A stretch of DNA of 64,000 nucleotides from Meloidogyne chitwoodi (GCA_015183035.1 JACZZP010000013.1:558001-622000), one strand, 5' to 3'; shown: positions 22,951 through 35,014, counted from the stretch's first letter. Numbers and translations are program-made. The notes: generated by a model from the letters alone, not told the origin.

Positions 22951-25542
22951 TTATTTTTCTTCATTTTTATTCTCCTCATAATTATTCAAAAAATATTCTT
23001 CAGGAATAGGTTGTAGACCCATTTTTTGTTTAAATTGCTTTTCATCTTCTTTATTTTGTTGTTTTCGGAATAATTTAAATTTTAATGTAACTGGCAAAAT
23101 CCAGGCCTTTTCATTTCCAAAAATTAAATGAAAAAATCCAGTTTTTGGGACAACCTTTTTATTTTAAATATTTATTTTAAAATTAATTTAAAAAAATACC
23201 CAATTCCAAGAGTCTATTCCAGGCAAGCCTGGTCTTTCACATCCAGCATAAACTTCACATAAATCTTCTACCTCTTGCTCAATGGCTTTTGTTATTTGTT
23301 CGCGCGTAATAGTCTAAAATTGGAATTTTAAAACTGAATTACAAAAATTATAAAAATCTAAATTTTAGGAATTACCTTTCTTTTTTCACTAAAAAGTATA
23401 TTAATTGTAATTTCATGTGCGTGACAAATAATAAATTGTAAATGTTCATCTTTTTCAAAAAAATAAGTTTTTAATAAAAATTCTCCTTAAATATTAATAA
23501 ATTTTTAATTTTTTAAATTAACCAGCAGGAATGCTTAATTCTTCTAATTCAGTTAACTCAGGCAATTCAAAAACTGGACAAGGCTTTGGATCCTTTATAA
23601 ATTTATAATTTAACAATTAATATAGGTATTGTTTACAATTACAATTGTAAATGTTAATTATTATTACTTTACGCAATTTGTAAAAATTAATTGTAACATC
23701 AAAAAACAATTGTAAAACTTAATAGTTTTACAATTGTTTTTTGCAATTAGTTGTAAAACTTAAAAAGCAATTGTAATAATTTTACATTTTTTAATAAAAG
23801 TACAATCGATTTAAAACTTGTCAATAATATGATTTTCAATTGTTTTACAATTTTTAAAATGTTTCTAATAATTTTAGAAATAATTGTTTAAACTTACCCT
23901 TATTTTAACTTCTCTATTTCCCCCATAATCCTTAGGAAATGCTTCTAATTTCAATTCTAGCAAAGATAATTTTTCACGCCATTCATTTTCTTGCCCTAAT
24001 AAATAAACTTTTTGTTTATATTCATCTCCAAGAAAAGGAGTACAAGCACTCCATAAATGTTTCATTGTTGAAGGACAATTCAAACAAATAATAGCAGATA
24101 AAAATGATGGGTATTGTTCAATTAAAGTACCCCACATAATGCGATAAGGACCTTTATAAAAGAAGAAATGTTTTAAATATTTGTAAAAACTTAAAAAATT
24201 AAAAGTTTTTACAAATATTAATTGTTTAAATAAAGTTTTTTTATATGTAATGTTTTTAAATTCTTTTATGTTTTTACAAAATGTTGTAAATGTTTTTAAA
24301 CGTTTATGGTATTGTTACATATGTTTTAATGTTTTTTATTTTTATACAAATGTTGTATACCTTTCTTAAGTTTTACAAATGTTTTTAAAACTTTTTTTGT
24401 TTTTACATTTGTTTAAATATTTTAAACATTTTTACAATTGTTTGTAATTTAAACTTTTTAAAAAACATTAAACAAATGTTTAATATTATTAAAATACCTG
24501 TAATAAAATTTATCAATCCAGTATGAAGCTCCATTCCTGCCAAGTCTAAAACAAGAACTGCACTTTGTATTTTTCCTGTTATCTTTTCAGAATTACGTAT
24601 TTCATTCATAATTCGTTCAACAAGGCGGAAACGGTTAAGCATAAATGATGAATAACGAATACCTTTTTTTAATTAAAAATTTTTTTTTAATATTTAAATA
24701 AAAACATTTCATCATTTTATCCAAATTAAAACGGCCTGATCTTTCTAATAATAAAATACGTCCATCGATGTCACTAACCTGGAAAAATATATAATTTTAT
24801 ATTTTAATTATTTTTTTTATTATTTTATAATTATTAAAATGCGTAGTTTAAGTACCAGACATTTATTTCCAAAAAATGTAACTTTTTTATATTTGTAATA
24901 TAGTTTTGTTAAGTAAAGTTTTAAAACTTATTTGTAAATTTTTTAATGTTTGGTAATGTTTGTAACGTTTTAAAATTATTTGATGTTTTTACAAAATTTT
25001 AAACATTTTTAATGTTTTTAGAATTAATTGATATTTTTAAACTGTAAATGTTTTAATGTTTAAAATTGTTTTTTAACAAATGTTGCAAACGTTTTAAATA
25101 TTTGTACAGTATTTAATTTAAAAAACAAAACAAACAGGCCCAAGAATCTCCATTGGCGCATATTCTTCAGCAAATTCATCAAGCCCATTAGATTCATTAA
25201 AATGTTCAATAAAATCCAAACCAATTAACTTAAAAAAATTATTTTAATTAAAATAAAATAAATTATTACCTTTCTAATTCTTAAATGTCTATAAAATTTT
25301 AAAATAATTTTTTCAATATCACCATTATAAGCATATGCCCAACGAAGCAAATCAAAATTAGAAGTATTTATTATATCTGACTTAAAAATAATCTTTTTTT
25401 AATTAATTAAATTAAAAAAATGGCAAATATTTTATTTATTTATCTCTAATTATTTTTTTACCTTTTCTATTAATTTAATAAATTTTGGATGTGAACGAAT
25501 TTGTAAAATTAATTTTTTATCTAATTCATTTAAATTTAACAT
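22951..25542 (-). CDS. CRAL-TRIO (SEC14) and GOLD domain protein
   Basis: Ten exons (25542-25462, 25380-25270, 25228-25136, 24778-24706, 24662-24498, 24151-23898, 23592-23523, 23485-23376, 23313-23200, 23154-22951) join in phase to 424 residues. The N-terminal helical region (LLRWAYAYNGDIEKII) and the lipid-binding core match SEC14: VSDIDGRILLLERSGR, VLVLDLAGMELHTG, YPSFLSAIICLNCPSTMKHLW and FPKDYGGN. A beta-rich C-terminal domain follows and has the layout of a GOLD domain. This is the arrangement of the C. elegans ctg proteins, thought to carry phosphoinositides or other lipids between membranes. Introns 3, 5 and 6 hold oligo-repeats (TGTTTTAATG and ACAATTGTAA types). It lies 405 bases downstream of the ARID4-like gene on the same strand. 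Confidence 0.9.
23600..23880. repeat. ACAATTGTAA short palindromic repeats
   Basis: TTTTACAATTGT and ACAATTGTAAA alternate many times in intron 6 of the CRAL-TRIO gene. ACAATTGT is a palindrome. A similar ACAAATTGTAAAAC tract is in intron 1 of the RING-UBL gene (about 40780-41000). Confidence 0.6.
24180..24480. repeat. TGTTTTTAAA / ATGTTTTAATG repeat tract in intron
   Basis: Irregular AATGTTTTTA and ACAAATGTTTTTAAA units fill intron 5 (24497-24152) of the CRAL-TRIO gene. A second tract of the same kind is at about 24840-25130 in intron 3. Confidence 0.55.
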
Positions 25543-25947
25543 ATTTATTTATAATTTTAAATTTATTTTTTTTTAAATAAATATAATTTATTTAATTTAA
25601 AATAAAACTAGATTTAAAATAAAAATTTTTTTGAATATAAAGATTTTATTATTATTTTTTAATTTTTAATGATCCGAAAATGAGATTAAATAAATAATAT
25701 TATTAAAAAAATTAATTAAAAGATAAATAAAAACTTTTCCATTCTAATCTTTTAAAGAGGGATTTTTAAATAAAAATAAAAAATATTTTTTTATAATTAA
25801 GGCACTATCCTCTATTTTAATATCTGGAAAATTCCTATATTTTTCTAAAATTTAATCTAAAACTCTAGTTAAAAATTTTTAAACGTTTTCTTTTAATAAA
25901 AAATATGAATAATACATAAAAACATTTCTCTTATTTTTTTATTTAAT

Positions 25948-28900
25948 TTATAAATTATTTTGAATAATACTTCCAGCAATAATAGCATTTGTTGTTGTTG
26001 ATTGTTCTTCTAAAATTTAAAAATAAAAATTAAAAATTTCTCTTTTTTTACTTTTACGCCTCCGCCTATTTTGCTTTTCATATTCACTAAGCTTTCCTTT
26101 GTATTCATGAAAAATTCCGTGTAATTCACGCATTCTCTGTTCAATTAATTGAACTTGTTTATCTGGTTCATCAATACATTTTTCAAGCATTTCTTCTAAA
26201 AAATAAATTATTTTTTAGTAAAACAGAGAGAAAAAATTCAAAAATGCCCCAATAGAAGGAGGAAACATTTTCCAATTAAAACAAAAATAAAATAACAAAC
26301 CTAAATTAGGCAGTCCAAGAAAATTATCATTATCAAATAAATGTTCAGATTCCATTTTATGAAGTAAACGTTGACGTAAACAGTGAAGGCTTTCACTTTG
26401 AACACCTTAAATATTATTTTTTAATTTTTTAAATTTAATTTTAATTAAAAAACCTTCAAAATTATTTTCTTCTTCATCAGAAGTTGCTTCATTATTCCCA
26501 ACAAGTGGTGAACGAGAAGAAGAAATTAAAGCATTTATTGAATTAGAAGAATTATTATTATTCGTTGATTTAGCAGGTGATTTAATATTATTTCTAAATA
26601 ATAAATTAAAGAAAAATACAAGTATAGAAATGTTTAGCCATCATTAGGCATCGAACCTTCGACCACTCTTATAAATAATCGGGGATTTACCGACTGAGCC
26701 ACCGAGGCAACCTTGTTCCTTCCTTTTTTAATACATCTTATACTCTCTGCCCAAACGTTTAAATGCTAACAGTGTTTCTTACAATAATTTTATTTTTTAA
26801 ACACTTTTTGGTAATTTAATTAAAAGAAAATATTTAAATAAAAAATAAACCTTGTAATTTTATTAGGTGGAGGACTCATAGCCCCAATAATAACAGACTC
26901 TCCATTTTTCCGTTTTTTAGGTGCCCAAGTTGTTGTTTGTTGTAATGAATTTATATTATTATTATTTGATAAATTCTTTGAAGGAGGAGAAACATTAAGT
27001 GATATTGATGAAGTACTTGTATTTATAGACAAAGTTATTTTAGCTTTTTTAAAAAAAATAAAAATAAATTTTTTTAATTATTTAAAAAAAAATTTTTTAA
27101 AAATTTCAAAATTTTTTATAAAAAATTCCAAAATGTTAAGAAATTTTTTTATAAAAATTCCAAAAATTAAAAAAAAAAATTTTAATAAACCTTTAGCTTT
27201 ATTTTCATCCTTTTTAATAAAATGAGAATTATTATAACAATTTTCTTCTTCTTCTTTTGTAATTAATAAAATAGGTGGTGCTGGAGGGGGAGACAGTCTA
27301 AACAACAACAAATCTTCGTTTCTTTCATTTTCTTCTTCTTTAATATCCACAAAAGAAGATTGTTGTTTCAACTTTTAAAATAAAAAAAATTAATAATTAA
27401 AAAAAACTTTAATTTAATACACAAGATTCAGAATCCTTCAATTTTTCTTCTAATAAAAAGGATGAAAAAGAAGAAGCTGATGTTGATTTACTATTATTAT
27501 TATTATTTAAATTATAAATAGTAGAAGAATTATCCAAAATTAATAATTTATTATTATTATTATTTTGTGATAAATTACTAGTAGAAGAAATAATTGAAGG
27601 AAAAATAATTTTACTAGAAGAAGAAGAAGAAGTTGTTGTTGTTGTTGTTGAAGTAGTAGTAGTAGAAGTTAAATTATTATTAATAATATTTTTATTATTA
27701 ATTGTTGTAGTTGTTATTTGTAAATTATTAATCTAATTTATTTAATTTAAAATGTTTTAATAAATTTATTTAAATTTATTTTTATTATTTAAATATTCTC
27801 CTGGTTCTTTTCCGTTCTGCTCCACCCACCATTTCGATGCCAAATTTTGAGTGCCAACTATGTCGTAATTATAGGGCATTTTAATTTGATTATTTTTTAA
27901 TTTTATATATTTTAATTACTTTAAATTGTTTTATATACTTGTTTATTCATCAAAAAATACAACAAAAATGATTATAATTCAAATATTAATGAATTAAAAA
28001 TATTAGTTGGCACTCAAAATTTTGGCACCGAAATGGTGGGTGGGGCAGAACGGAAAAGAACCATTCTTCTCTTATATTAAAAACTATATTCTAATAAAAT
28101 TAAATAAAAAAAAATTAATTAAAAATTTACATTTAAATTAGAAGGCAGGTTATAATGATCTTTTGTAGGTGATGAAGAAGAAAATGTTTTTCTGATTTTT
28201 GTTTGTTGTTGTAAATTATTTTGTTTTTTATTATTTTGTTCAATTTCTTCTTCCTCTTTAATTATATCATTATTTTTATTAATTAAATTTAAATTATTAT
28301 TTTTATTATTTGATTGAGTTATTATAGGAATTTGAGTAGAAACAACTTCTGGAACAACAGAAAGTGGAGAAAGTTGTGGAATAACTGGCTAACAATAAAT
28401 TATTTAATTTTTTAAAAATTAATTTAAAAATATACCAAATGTGGAATTGTAAATTTAACAAGTGAATGTGTCATTGTATTTAATGGAGGTGTAAAACCAA
28501 CTCCAATAGAAGAGGAAAATGTAGTCGTTGTTGAAGTAGAAGGGGGAGCATGATGAGGAGCCTTAAAAAAAAATTTTTTTTAATAAAAATTAAAAAAGAA
28601 AGAAGGTTAATGTGAGGAAAGATCAATCAATCGGAATTAATCTCACGACACATCAGTTTATTTAAAAAATATTAAAAACATTATAGAATCCAACCTTTTT
28701 GATTCAATTTACCAATTTAAATATAAAAAATTAAAACCTCTTTTTTACTTACAAAAGGATTCAATGGACTACGATAATCCATTGTAGAAGATGTAGAACA
28801 ACTTTGCCTTCTAGGACTGTTACTATTATTATCTGAAACACAAGAAGAAGAAACATTTGTTGTTTTTACAAGTGCTTGTGAAGCAGAAAGACGACGAGGA

Positions 28901-31851
28901 CGTTGTTCAGAAGATTGGGCACTTTATTAAATTTATTTAAAATAAAATTAAATAAATTAAAAAAAAAACCTTGGTAAAGATGTAAGTGAAGGAATTCCTT
29001 CACAACTACCACACCAATCTAATGCTACTGCTAATAATTGAGGAAGCAGACTATGATCGCTATTAGAAGATTTTATTAAATGATTTTCAACTTGTTGAGC
29101 ACTTGAACGTTCATCTTTTTCTTCTACTCGAATTTTATGAAGCATTAACCATTCCTTTTTAAAAAATATAAAATTAAAATTTAAATAAAATTATTTAAAA
29201 AAAAAGAAAACATCATAACGCGAATTCCATCCCAAATAATGAACAAAAATTTTTGTAGAATTCATTAAATTACGCAAAGCATCCTTCAATTCTGGTCCCA
29301 TATTCTTTTTTAAAAATTAAAATAAAATAGTTATTTTAAAAATTAAAAAAAAAACCTCAAGTGAAAGTATTTTAATATCTGGAGAACTCTGATGTGTTAT
29401 ACGTGATAAAGCAAAAGCATTATTTAATGCCCTAGCAATGTCTGCTAGTGATGGCTGTTTTACTGTGATTACTCTAGCATCGTAGAAACGTAAATGATGA
29501 CGAGCTTTAAATTAAAAAAATTATAATAAAGAAAATACAAAAATCAAAAACAGAATTTAAATTTTAAAAAATACAAAAAACAGAATTCTGATTTTATTAA
29601 ATATTTTTTCAGTATTTTTAAACAACCTTATTCTGATTAGAAGTTGTTTATAAATAAATTCGAATACAAAAAATAAAAAAACAGAATTCTGGTTTTATGA
29701 AATTCTGATTTTTTGTGTGTTTTCTTTATTTTTCAGTTTAATTACATTTTTATTCTGATTTTGTTATTTATTTTTAGGTTCCGATAAAAAACAGAATTCT
29801 GATTTTATGGAAAAATACAAAACTTTGGATAAAGAAGCATAAAATTAACAAATATAAAATAAAAAAATACCATTCACTTTCTGCCCTTGATAAAAACGAG
29901 TAAAAATATGCGCATTTGAATATCCAATTTCTGTTCCAGAACGTTCATTTGGTTGTTGAGGAAATATTGCATGTTTTGGTTTTCTTCCGCGTTGTTGAGG
30001 AATTTTTATATTTTGTTGATTAGGGGGAGAAGATGTTTCAGTGCCAAAAGATGGTTTTTTATTAATAATATTTTGATTATTAATTTGACCTTAATTTTAA
30101 ATAAATTTAAATTCTTTATATTTTTTTAACACGTTAAACATTAAATTTAGACGAAAAATAAAATGCTTCATATTACTATAAATTTAAATTTTTATTTAAT
30201 TCACAAACCTTCGACAACAGTTCCTTCGACATTACTCTTTTTTATGATAATTGAAGTTTCAGAAGAAGTTGAAGGAATATTTTGAGAAGTTTGTACTGAT
30301 AAAGTCTTCTTCAAATTGGCTGAAGGTGAAAGATTAGGTTTGGTTGGACTAATTGATTCAGGCAATTTTATTGGTAGAATTTTGTTTGTTTGATGACTGA
30401 AATTAAAAAGATAGAATATATTTAATGACTCTTTTTTCTTTATAAACAAATTTTCCAATGAACTTAATTTTCCACTGAATTTATAATTTCTAAAGTTAGT
30501 GGAGCTACTAGTCCCTGACATATAGTTAATCAGATAAAAAGCCTCGAGTCGTAAAATCCTGAGGGCAACAAGTTGTTTTAACTTTTACTAACAGAGATAT
30601 ATTAATTAAATACCTTTCATAAGTGAATACATTAACTTACATTTTTTGTTAATTTAAAAATATAAAACTAATTATTGTAAAAAAAAGTTAAAAATAAATA
30701 TAAACCTTTTCATTTCTGCTCCAATAAAGTTTTGCTGTAAAGAAACATAATTTTTATCAATTTTATTCTCATTTTCAGTCGATTTTGACGTTGATGGTGA
30801 AGATTTTTTAATAAATTTAGATATCGTCTTTTCCTTTCCAATATTAAAAGACATAGTTCTCTTATGAGATATAGGAGATTCAAATTGTTGATAAGTTGAG
30901 AAGGTTGATGAGAAACCATGTTGAATTGGTTGGAGTTCTTGAGGTTCTTCAGAAGATTTTTTGGAAGATTTAGCAGAAGATTTTGTACCAACTAGAAGGT
31001 TAATATTTTATTTTAAATTTTGTCTTAAATATTTTTTCAAAAAATTGATTAATTTTAACCAGAAAAAGCCGGAGAATGATCCTTCACAGAAGATGAACGA
31101 GAACGGCTTAAAGTTCCACCACTACTTCCACCACGAACTGAGGACGAAGATTTTCCGCCACGTGATCTTTTACTTGTCTTGCTCTTCAAATTTAAAAAAT
31201 TAAAAATTAAAAAAAATATTCTTACATCTCCAGGTTGTGTTGGAGTAGCAATAGTTCGTACTATTCGGGTATTTCTTTGGCTTGTGGAAGTACTTGATGC
31301 AGCAGCGACAAGTAAACTGGAGTTTCCGAGTTTATTCATAAATGACTCAAATTTCTCAAAATAACTTAAAAATGTTTTATCTAAATGAATTCAAAAAATG
31401 AAATAAAGTTACCAAATATAAGTCTTTCTCACTTGAACAGCATCAACATCACCTCCTTTTGAAAGATCCAACTTAAGCTTTTTTAAAACTTTTGGCCATC
31501 TATTTTCTTTTGTTATACTTCTATGACCACCCAATCGTTTAACAACATTATAAAAATTATAAATGTCAACATCATTGCCTTAAAATATACTCAAAAATAT
31601 TTTTTTAATAAAAAAAAACCTCCAAGTTGTGGTACAAGCTTCTCTGGATGTCCTGATTCTTCTTGAAATTTATAAAAATGTGCAACTAAATTAGATTTAT
31701 GTTCCTGTTCTTGTCTAATTTCTGCTTCTCCCTTTTCAGCTTCATCATTTGAAGAAGAAGATGATGATAAGGAAAGATTAAACTTATCCTCTGTTTTTTC
31801 TTTTTTAGTAGGAATATTAGCTTTTTGATCTAATTTTGATTCTAAAGACAT
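25948..31851 (-). CDS. arid4: ARID4-like chromatin protein (ARID and chromobarrel)
   Basis: Twenty exons join in phase to about 1156 residues. The ARID domain spans roughly residues 50-145: LVAHFYKFQEESGHPEKLV, YNFYNVVKRLGGH, RWPKVLKKLKLDL, VQVRKTYICYFEKFESF. Basic Ser-rich and AT-hook-like (RGRKPK) segments follow. A chromobarrel/Tudor-knot of RBBP1/ARID4 type comes next (FYDARVITV, then IFVHYLGWNSRYDEWL). The C-terminal half is Asn/Ser/Thr-rich and ends in a charged helical segment (IEQRMRELHGIFHEYKGKL). ARID4 proteins recruit SIN3-HDAC to chromatin. Exon 6 (30396-30209) could start further upstream. Intron 16 holds a tRNA-like sequence, intron 13 a MITE, and intron 7 AGAATTCTGATTTT repeats. 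A hAT MITE lies upstream of the start codon. Confidence 0.85.
26637..26708 (-). repeat. tRNA-like sequence in an ARID4 intron
   Basis: On the minus strand it starts GCCTCGGTGGCTCAGTCGG, then TAAA, and has GGTTCGATGCC (B box) near its end. The first 24 bases match the intronic copy at 53270 almost base for base, so the two are copies of one element. Stems are imperfect. Same orientation as the host gene. Confidence 0.6.
27803..28062. mobile_element. 260-bp MITE in an ARID4 intron
   Basis: Near-perfect terminal inverted repeats of about 58 bases start GGTTCTTTTCCGTTCTGC at 27803 and end with the complement at 28062. They include CCACCCACCATTTCG and GTGCCAAA(A)TTTTGAGTGCC. The centre is AT-rich and non-coding. 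It shares the GTGCCAAATTTTGAGTG block with the 18115-18238 element. Target duplication not clear. Confidence 0.8.
29530..29830. repeat. AACAGAATTCTG(A/G)TTTTAT repeats in intron
   Basis: AAACAGAATTCTGATTTTAT and variants occur about four times in direct and inverted orientation in intron 7 (29870-29505) of the ARID4-like gene. AGAATTCT is palindromic, so the copies can pair with one another. Possibly a decayed MITE. Confidence 0.5.
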
Positions 31852-32411
31852 TTTAGATAAATAATCTAAAAAAAGAAGTAATATTTAAAATTATTAAAAA
31901 ATAAGAACCAAAAATAAATTAACAAAAAACTCAAAATTTATTAAAGTTCGCGAATAAATAGGCATATTCGAATTAAAAGTTTGATCTAGAGTTAGGAACG
32001 GGATCGGATCCCGATCCCGTTTCCCGATTTCCCGATCCCGTTTCCCGGTTTTTTTGAGAAACCGGGATGAAAACGGGATCGGGAATACTCGGTTTTCCCG
32101 GTTCGGGTCCCGGCCGGTCATTAAATTTCCAATTCCCGGTCATTTTTCCCGGTTTCCCGGTTTTCCCGGTCGGGACCCGGTGATTTTTGGAACTGGAAAA
32201 AAGCGGGAATTCCCGATTTTCCCGGTCCGGGTCCCTCCCGATCGTTCAATTTTTAAATTTCCCGATTCCCGATCCCGATTTTTACAAAATTCCTAACTCT
32301 AGTTTGATCGCAGAACTTTTCTTTCTAATCGCAGGAAATTTCTTCGCAGGACATTTCTTCGCAAGTGTCCAATTTAAAAATTTTCTCTTCGTTTCTGTTA
32401 GTTCAACAAAA
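31852..32411. other. Shared divergent promoter interval ARID4 / snapin
   Basis: 560 bases separate the two divergent start codons. More than half of it is the GC-rich hAT-type MITE at 31987-32301. The remaining parts (31852-31986 and 32302-32411) are ordinary; CTTTCTAATCGCAGG near 32325 and GCAAGTGTCC near 32360 lie just before the snapin start. Confidence 0.7.
31987..32301. mobile_element. hAT-type MITE (315 bp) with 8-base target duplication
   Basis: Ends are TAGAGTTAGGAA at 31987 and its complement ending at 32301. The 8-base sequence GTTTGATC flanks both sides exactly (31979-31986 and 32302-32309), the target length of hAT elements, and the TAGAG terminus fits the hAT end consensus. The inside is strikingly GC-rich for this genome, with many copies of TTCCCG(A/G)T(C/T)CC in both orientations. 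Open frames inside it (Arg/Pro/Phe-rich) are not genes. It sits in the shared promoter of two divergent genes. Confidence 0.88.
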
Positions 32412-33071
32412 ATGTCTTCTAGTACATCAAAACAACTTTCTGCAGATTGCAAAATTATGGAAGAAAAAGAAGAAGAACAGCAACAGCAACAACCTTCTTC
32501 TTCTTCTACTAATGAATATGAAGAACATCCACCAATTGGAGGCGGAACAGAAATGGGCGAAGGTTTTTAAATTTTATAATATTTTTTTTAATAAATTTAA
32601 ATATTCCTTTTATATAGCAATAATGGAAATGATACGACCTGCAGTACAACGATTAGATGATCAAGTAAAATGTACAAGAAAAAGCCAAATTTTGTTGGCT
32701 TCACATATTGATGAAGTCTCAAAAAGTTTATTTTAAAAATTTTATATTAAAGATTTTTTTAATAGAATTAAAAGGAATTGTTGATGAACAAACACTTCCA
32801 TATAATTTGGATATTTATGTTCGAAAATTGGAAGACAGTCGTAAACGAATGTCTAGTGTTAATCAACGATTACAGGTTTTTTATATTAAATAATAGGAAA
32901 AATTAATTTTTATTTTGTGTTTTTTAATTCTGATTTTTATTTCTGCTTTTACAACATAAAATAAGATTTTAAAAAATTAAGTCACTTCATGGCCGAGTGA
33001 GTCAACTACAGAGAAGCGCCGAACGTGAAATAAACAAGCAAAAACAGCGTCAAACATCTACGCAGCAATAA
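32412..33071 (+). CDS. snapin: Snapin (BLOC-1/BORC subunit)
   Basis: Four exons (32412-32562, 32618-32725, 32766-32875, 32982-33071) join in phase to 152 residues. After a Ser/Glu/Gln-rich leader of about 50 residues comes the snapin helical core: RPAVQRLDDQVKCTRKSQ, LASHIDEVSKKLKGIVDEQ, LDIYVRKLEDSRKRMSSVNQ, LQSLHGRVSQLQRSAEREI. Snapin is a coiled-coil subunit shared by BLOC-1 and BORC, acting in lysosome-related organelle traffic and synaptic vesicle priming (C. elegans snpn-1). Identification rests on the heptad spacing and the RPAVQ.LD and VN..LQ signatures; the long acidic leader is unusual for the family. Confidence 0.8.
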
Positions 33072-33886
33072 AGTTTAATTTTTATAGTGTTGAATTTTAA
33101 GGTGGAAAAATTCTTTTCTGACTTTACATTTTTAAATTCTTTTATTTTTAAAGTCCAAAAATTAATATTTTTTATCAAATAAAAATATATTTTGATTTTT
33201 AAAAAATAATTTATAGTACATTCTTTAATTTTCTATAAAATTTTATTAAATTAATTAAATTAGTATATTTTATTTTCTTTTTTATAGTAATAAATAATAA
33301 GCTTTGTCTCATATTTTCACAACAATTGTTTTTGCCAATAAATCATAGACTGCTCTATTGTAGTTGAACACATAAAAAGCTGTACTCAATGGAAATAAAA
33401 ACATTGTTAACGTATTTTTCAGAACAGAGCGAAGAAGAGCTCTAGAAAAAAGGAAATAGAATAAAGTATATTTTTAATTTAATTTTTAAAAATAAAAGTT
33501 AAGAATCTAAAAGTCATGGAATTATCTGAACTATCCAACCTAAAATTCGGATAAAAAATTTAAATAATTTCATGGTTAATTAAAAAAAGTTTATTTCTTA
33601 ATTTAAAGTCAATGTGAAAATAAAAAGGAAAATCACATTTTCAATCCACAAAGTGCAAACGTGATGAGGGGAAAGTAAGGGCAAATATTATGTACTTGGT
33701 AATTAAAAAAAAAAATAACTTAAATCATGCACTTATTTGCCCTTTTATTTTCTTTCATCAGTTTTATGTAAAATTTATCCCTTAAATCACATATAAAATT
33801 ACCCTTTATTTAATTCAACAATTAATTTAATTTTCTCTTCACTTTAATTTTTAAATATCTAAATAAAATTTAAAAAATCCCAAAAA
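33072..33886. other. 815-base intergenic stretch
   Basis: No coding exon or clear repeat. Downstream of snapin and upstream of the secreted orphan; the only non-AT-rich feature is CAGAGCGAAGAAGAGCTC near 33424. Confidence 0.4.
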
Positions 33887-35014
33887 ATGGTTTTAATAAA
33901 CCAACAATTTTTGTTTTATTTTTACACTGTCATTTTTAATTGTTTTATACTCATAACGAACAGCTATACAAATGGTAATTAATTTTTGAAAAAATAGGGA
34001 AAGTTTTATCTAGTATATGAAAGATAAGAATAAAGGTTTAGTGTTGGCTTAGTCGGTTGTGCGTTTGCCTACAGAGGGAGATTGGGGAAAGTTCGAGTCC
34101 TATTGACGGTAAAAATTATTTTACCATAATTTTCTCTAGTAAAGGCCTGTTTTTATAAAAATTAGAAAAATGAGAAATTTTTTTAGAAAAAATTAAAAAA
34201 ATTTTAAGGTGAATTTTCTCAAATTTTACAAATAAATAAACGATCACCACCGACATTTGGCGTTGAATATGTAAAACGTTTAGTATCGCTTCCTTTAATG
34301 GCAGGAGGTGTAGCCTTACTAAATAGGCAAAAGAAGACAAATAAAGGAGAAATAATAAAAAATGAATCGAGTAAATTAAAAAAAATTTTTAAATTTTTTC
34401 CCAATAGATATAGAACAACAACAAATAGAAGAGAAAAACAAACAATTAAATATTCCAAAAATAGGGCAATTAATAATGAACTCAAAAATATCCCCTAAAA
34501 AAGATATTTTTGAAATGACAGGGTGAGAAATTTAAATTTATTTTTTTTATTAAAATTTAAAAGGGGAAAATTTAAGGAAATTATATAAAAAAATATTTAT
34601 ATAAATTCTAGAATGCCAAAAAGAGGAGTAAAAATATCACAACAAACACAAAAATTAATAAAAAATTTAAAAAAAAAGTTGAAAAAATTAGAACAAAAAT
34701 CAGGAGAGGAATCAAGTGGTGTTAAAAATAAAAATTTAAAAGAAGAAGAAATTTATAGAAATTTGATGGAAAAAAGAAAAGAAATTATTAATAAAAAAAA
34801 TTTAAAAGAGGAAGGAAATGATCAAAAAATAAAAAATAATAGTAATTTAATTTAAAAAAAATTTAATTTTTAATTTTTAGATAAGGACATGACACAATTT
34901 TATCGAATATATTCCAAAAGAATAGCAAATCGTGAACCTAATAAACAAATTGGAAATGGTATTGACTCAAAATTTTGGAAAGAAATTGCTAAAAAAAGAG
35001 AGACGAAAAATTGA
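33887..35014 (+). CDS. Secreted Lys-rich orphan protein
   Basis: Five exons (33887-33974, 34209-34370, 34408-34522, 34612-34841, 34881-35014) join in phase to 242 residues. The first 25-29 residues (MVLINQQFLFYFYTVIFNCF, then ILITNSYTNG) form a likely signal peptide or anchor. The rest is hydrophilic: a segment KRSPPTFGVEYVKRLVSLPL with some hydrophobic pattern, then Lys/Glu/Asn-rich coiled-coil-like sequence (KLIKNLKKKLKKLEQK), and a tail with FYRIYSKRIANREPNKQ. No family recognised. If this is a plant parasite, a small secreted orphan is a candidate effector, but that is speculation. Intron 1 contains a tRNA-like sequence. All phases close, which supports the model despite low complexity. 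Confidence 0.6.
34041..34110 (+). repeat. tRNA-like sequence in intron 1 of the secreted orphan
   Basis: GTGTTGGCTTAGTCGGTTG is A-box like and AAGTTCGAGTCCT B-box like, about 35 bases apart. Same strand as the gene. Acceptor ends do not pair. Confidence 0.45.

Noticed and set aside
30396..30521. ATG at 30521 as start of a separate gene in the ARID4 region
   Set aside because: The frame joins in phase with flanking exons of the ARID4-like gene; a TTTAATTTCAG acceptor at 30397 gives a simpler exon.
32054..32296. Arg/Pro/Phe-rich open frames on both strands
   Set aside because: Within the GC-rich hAT-type MITE; palindromic repeats give open frames on both strands.
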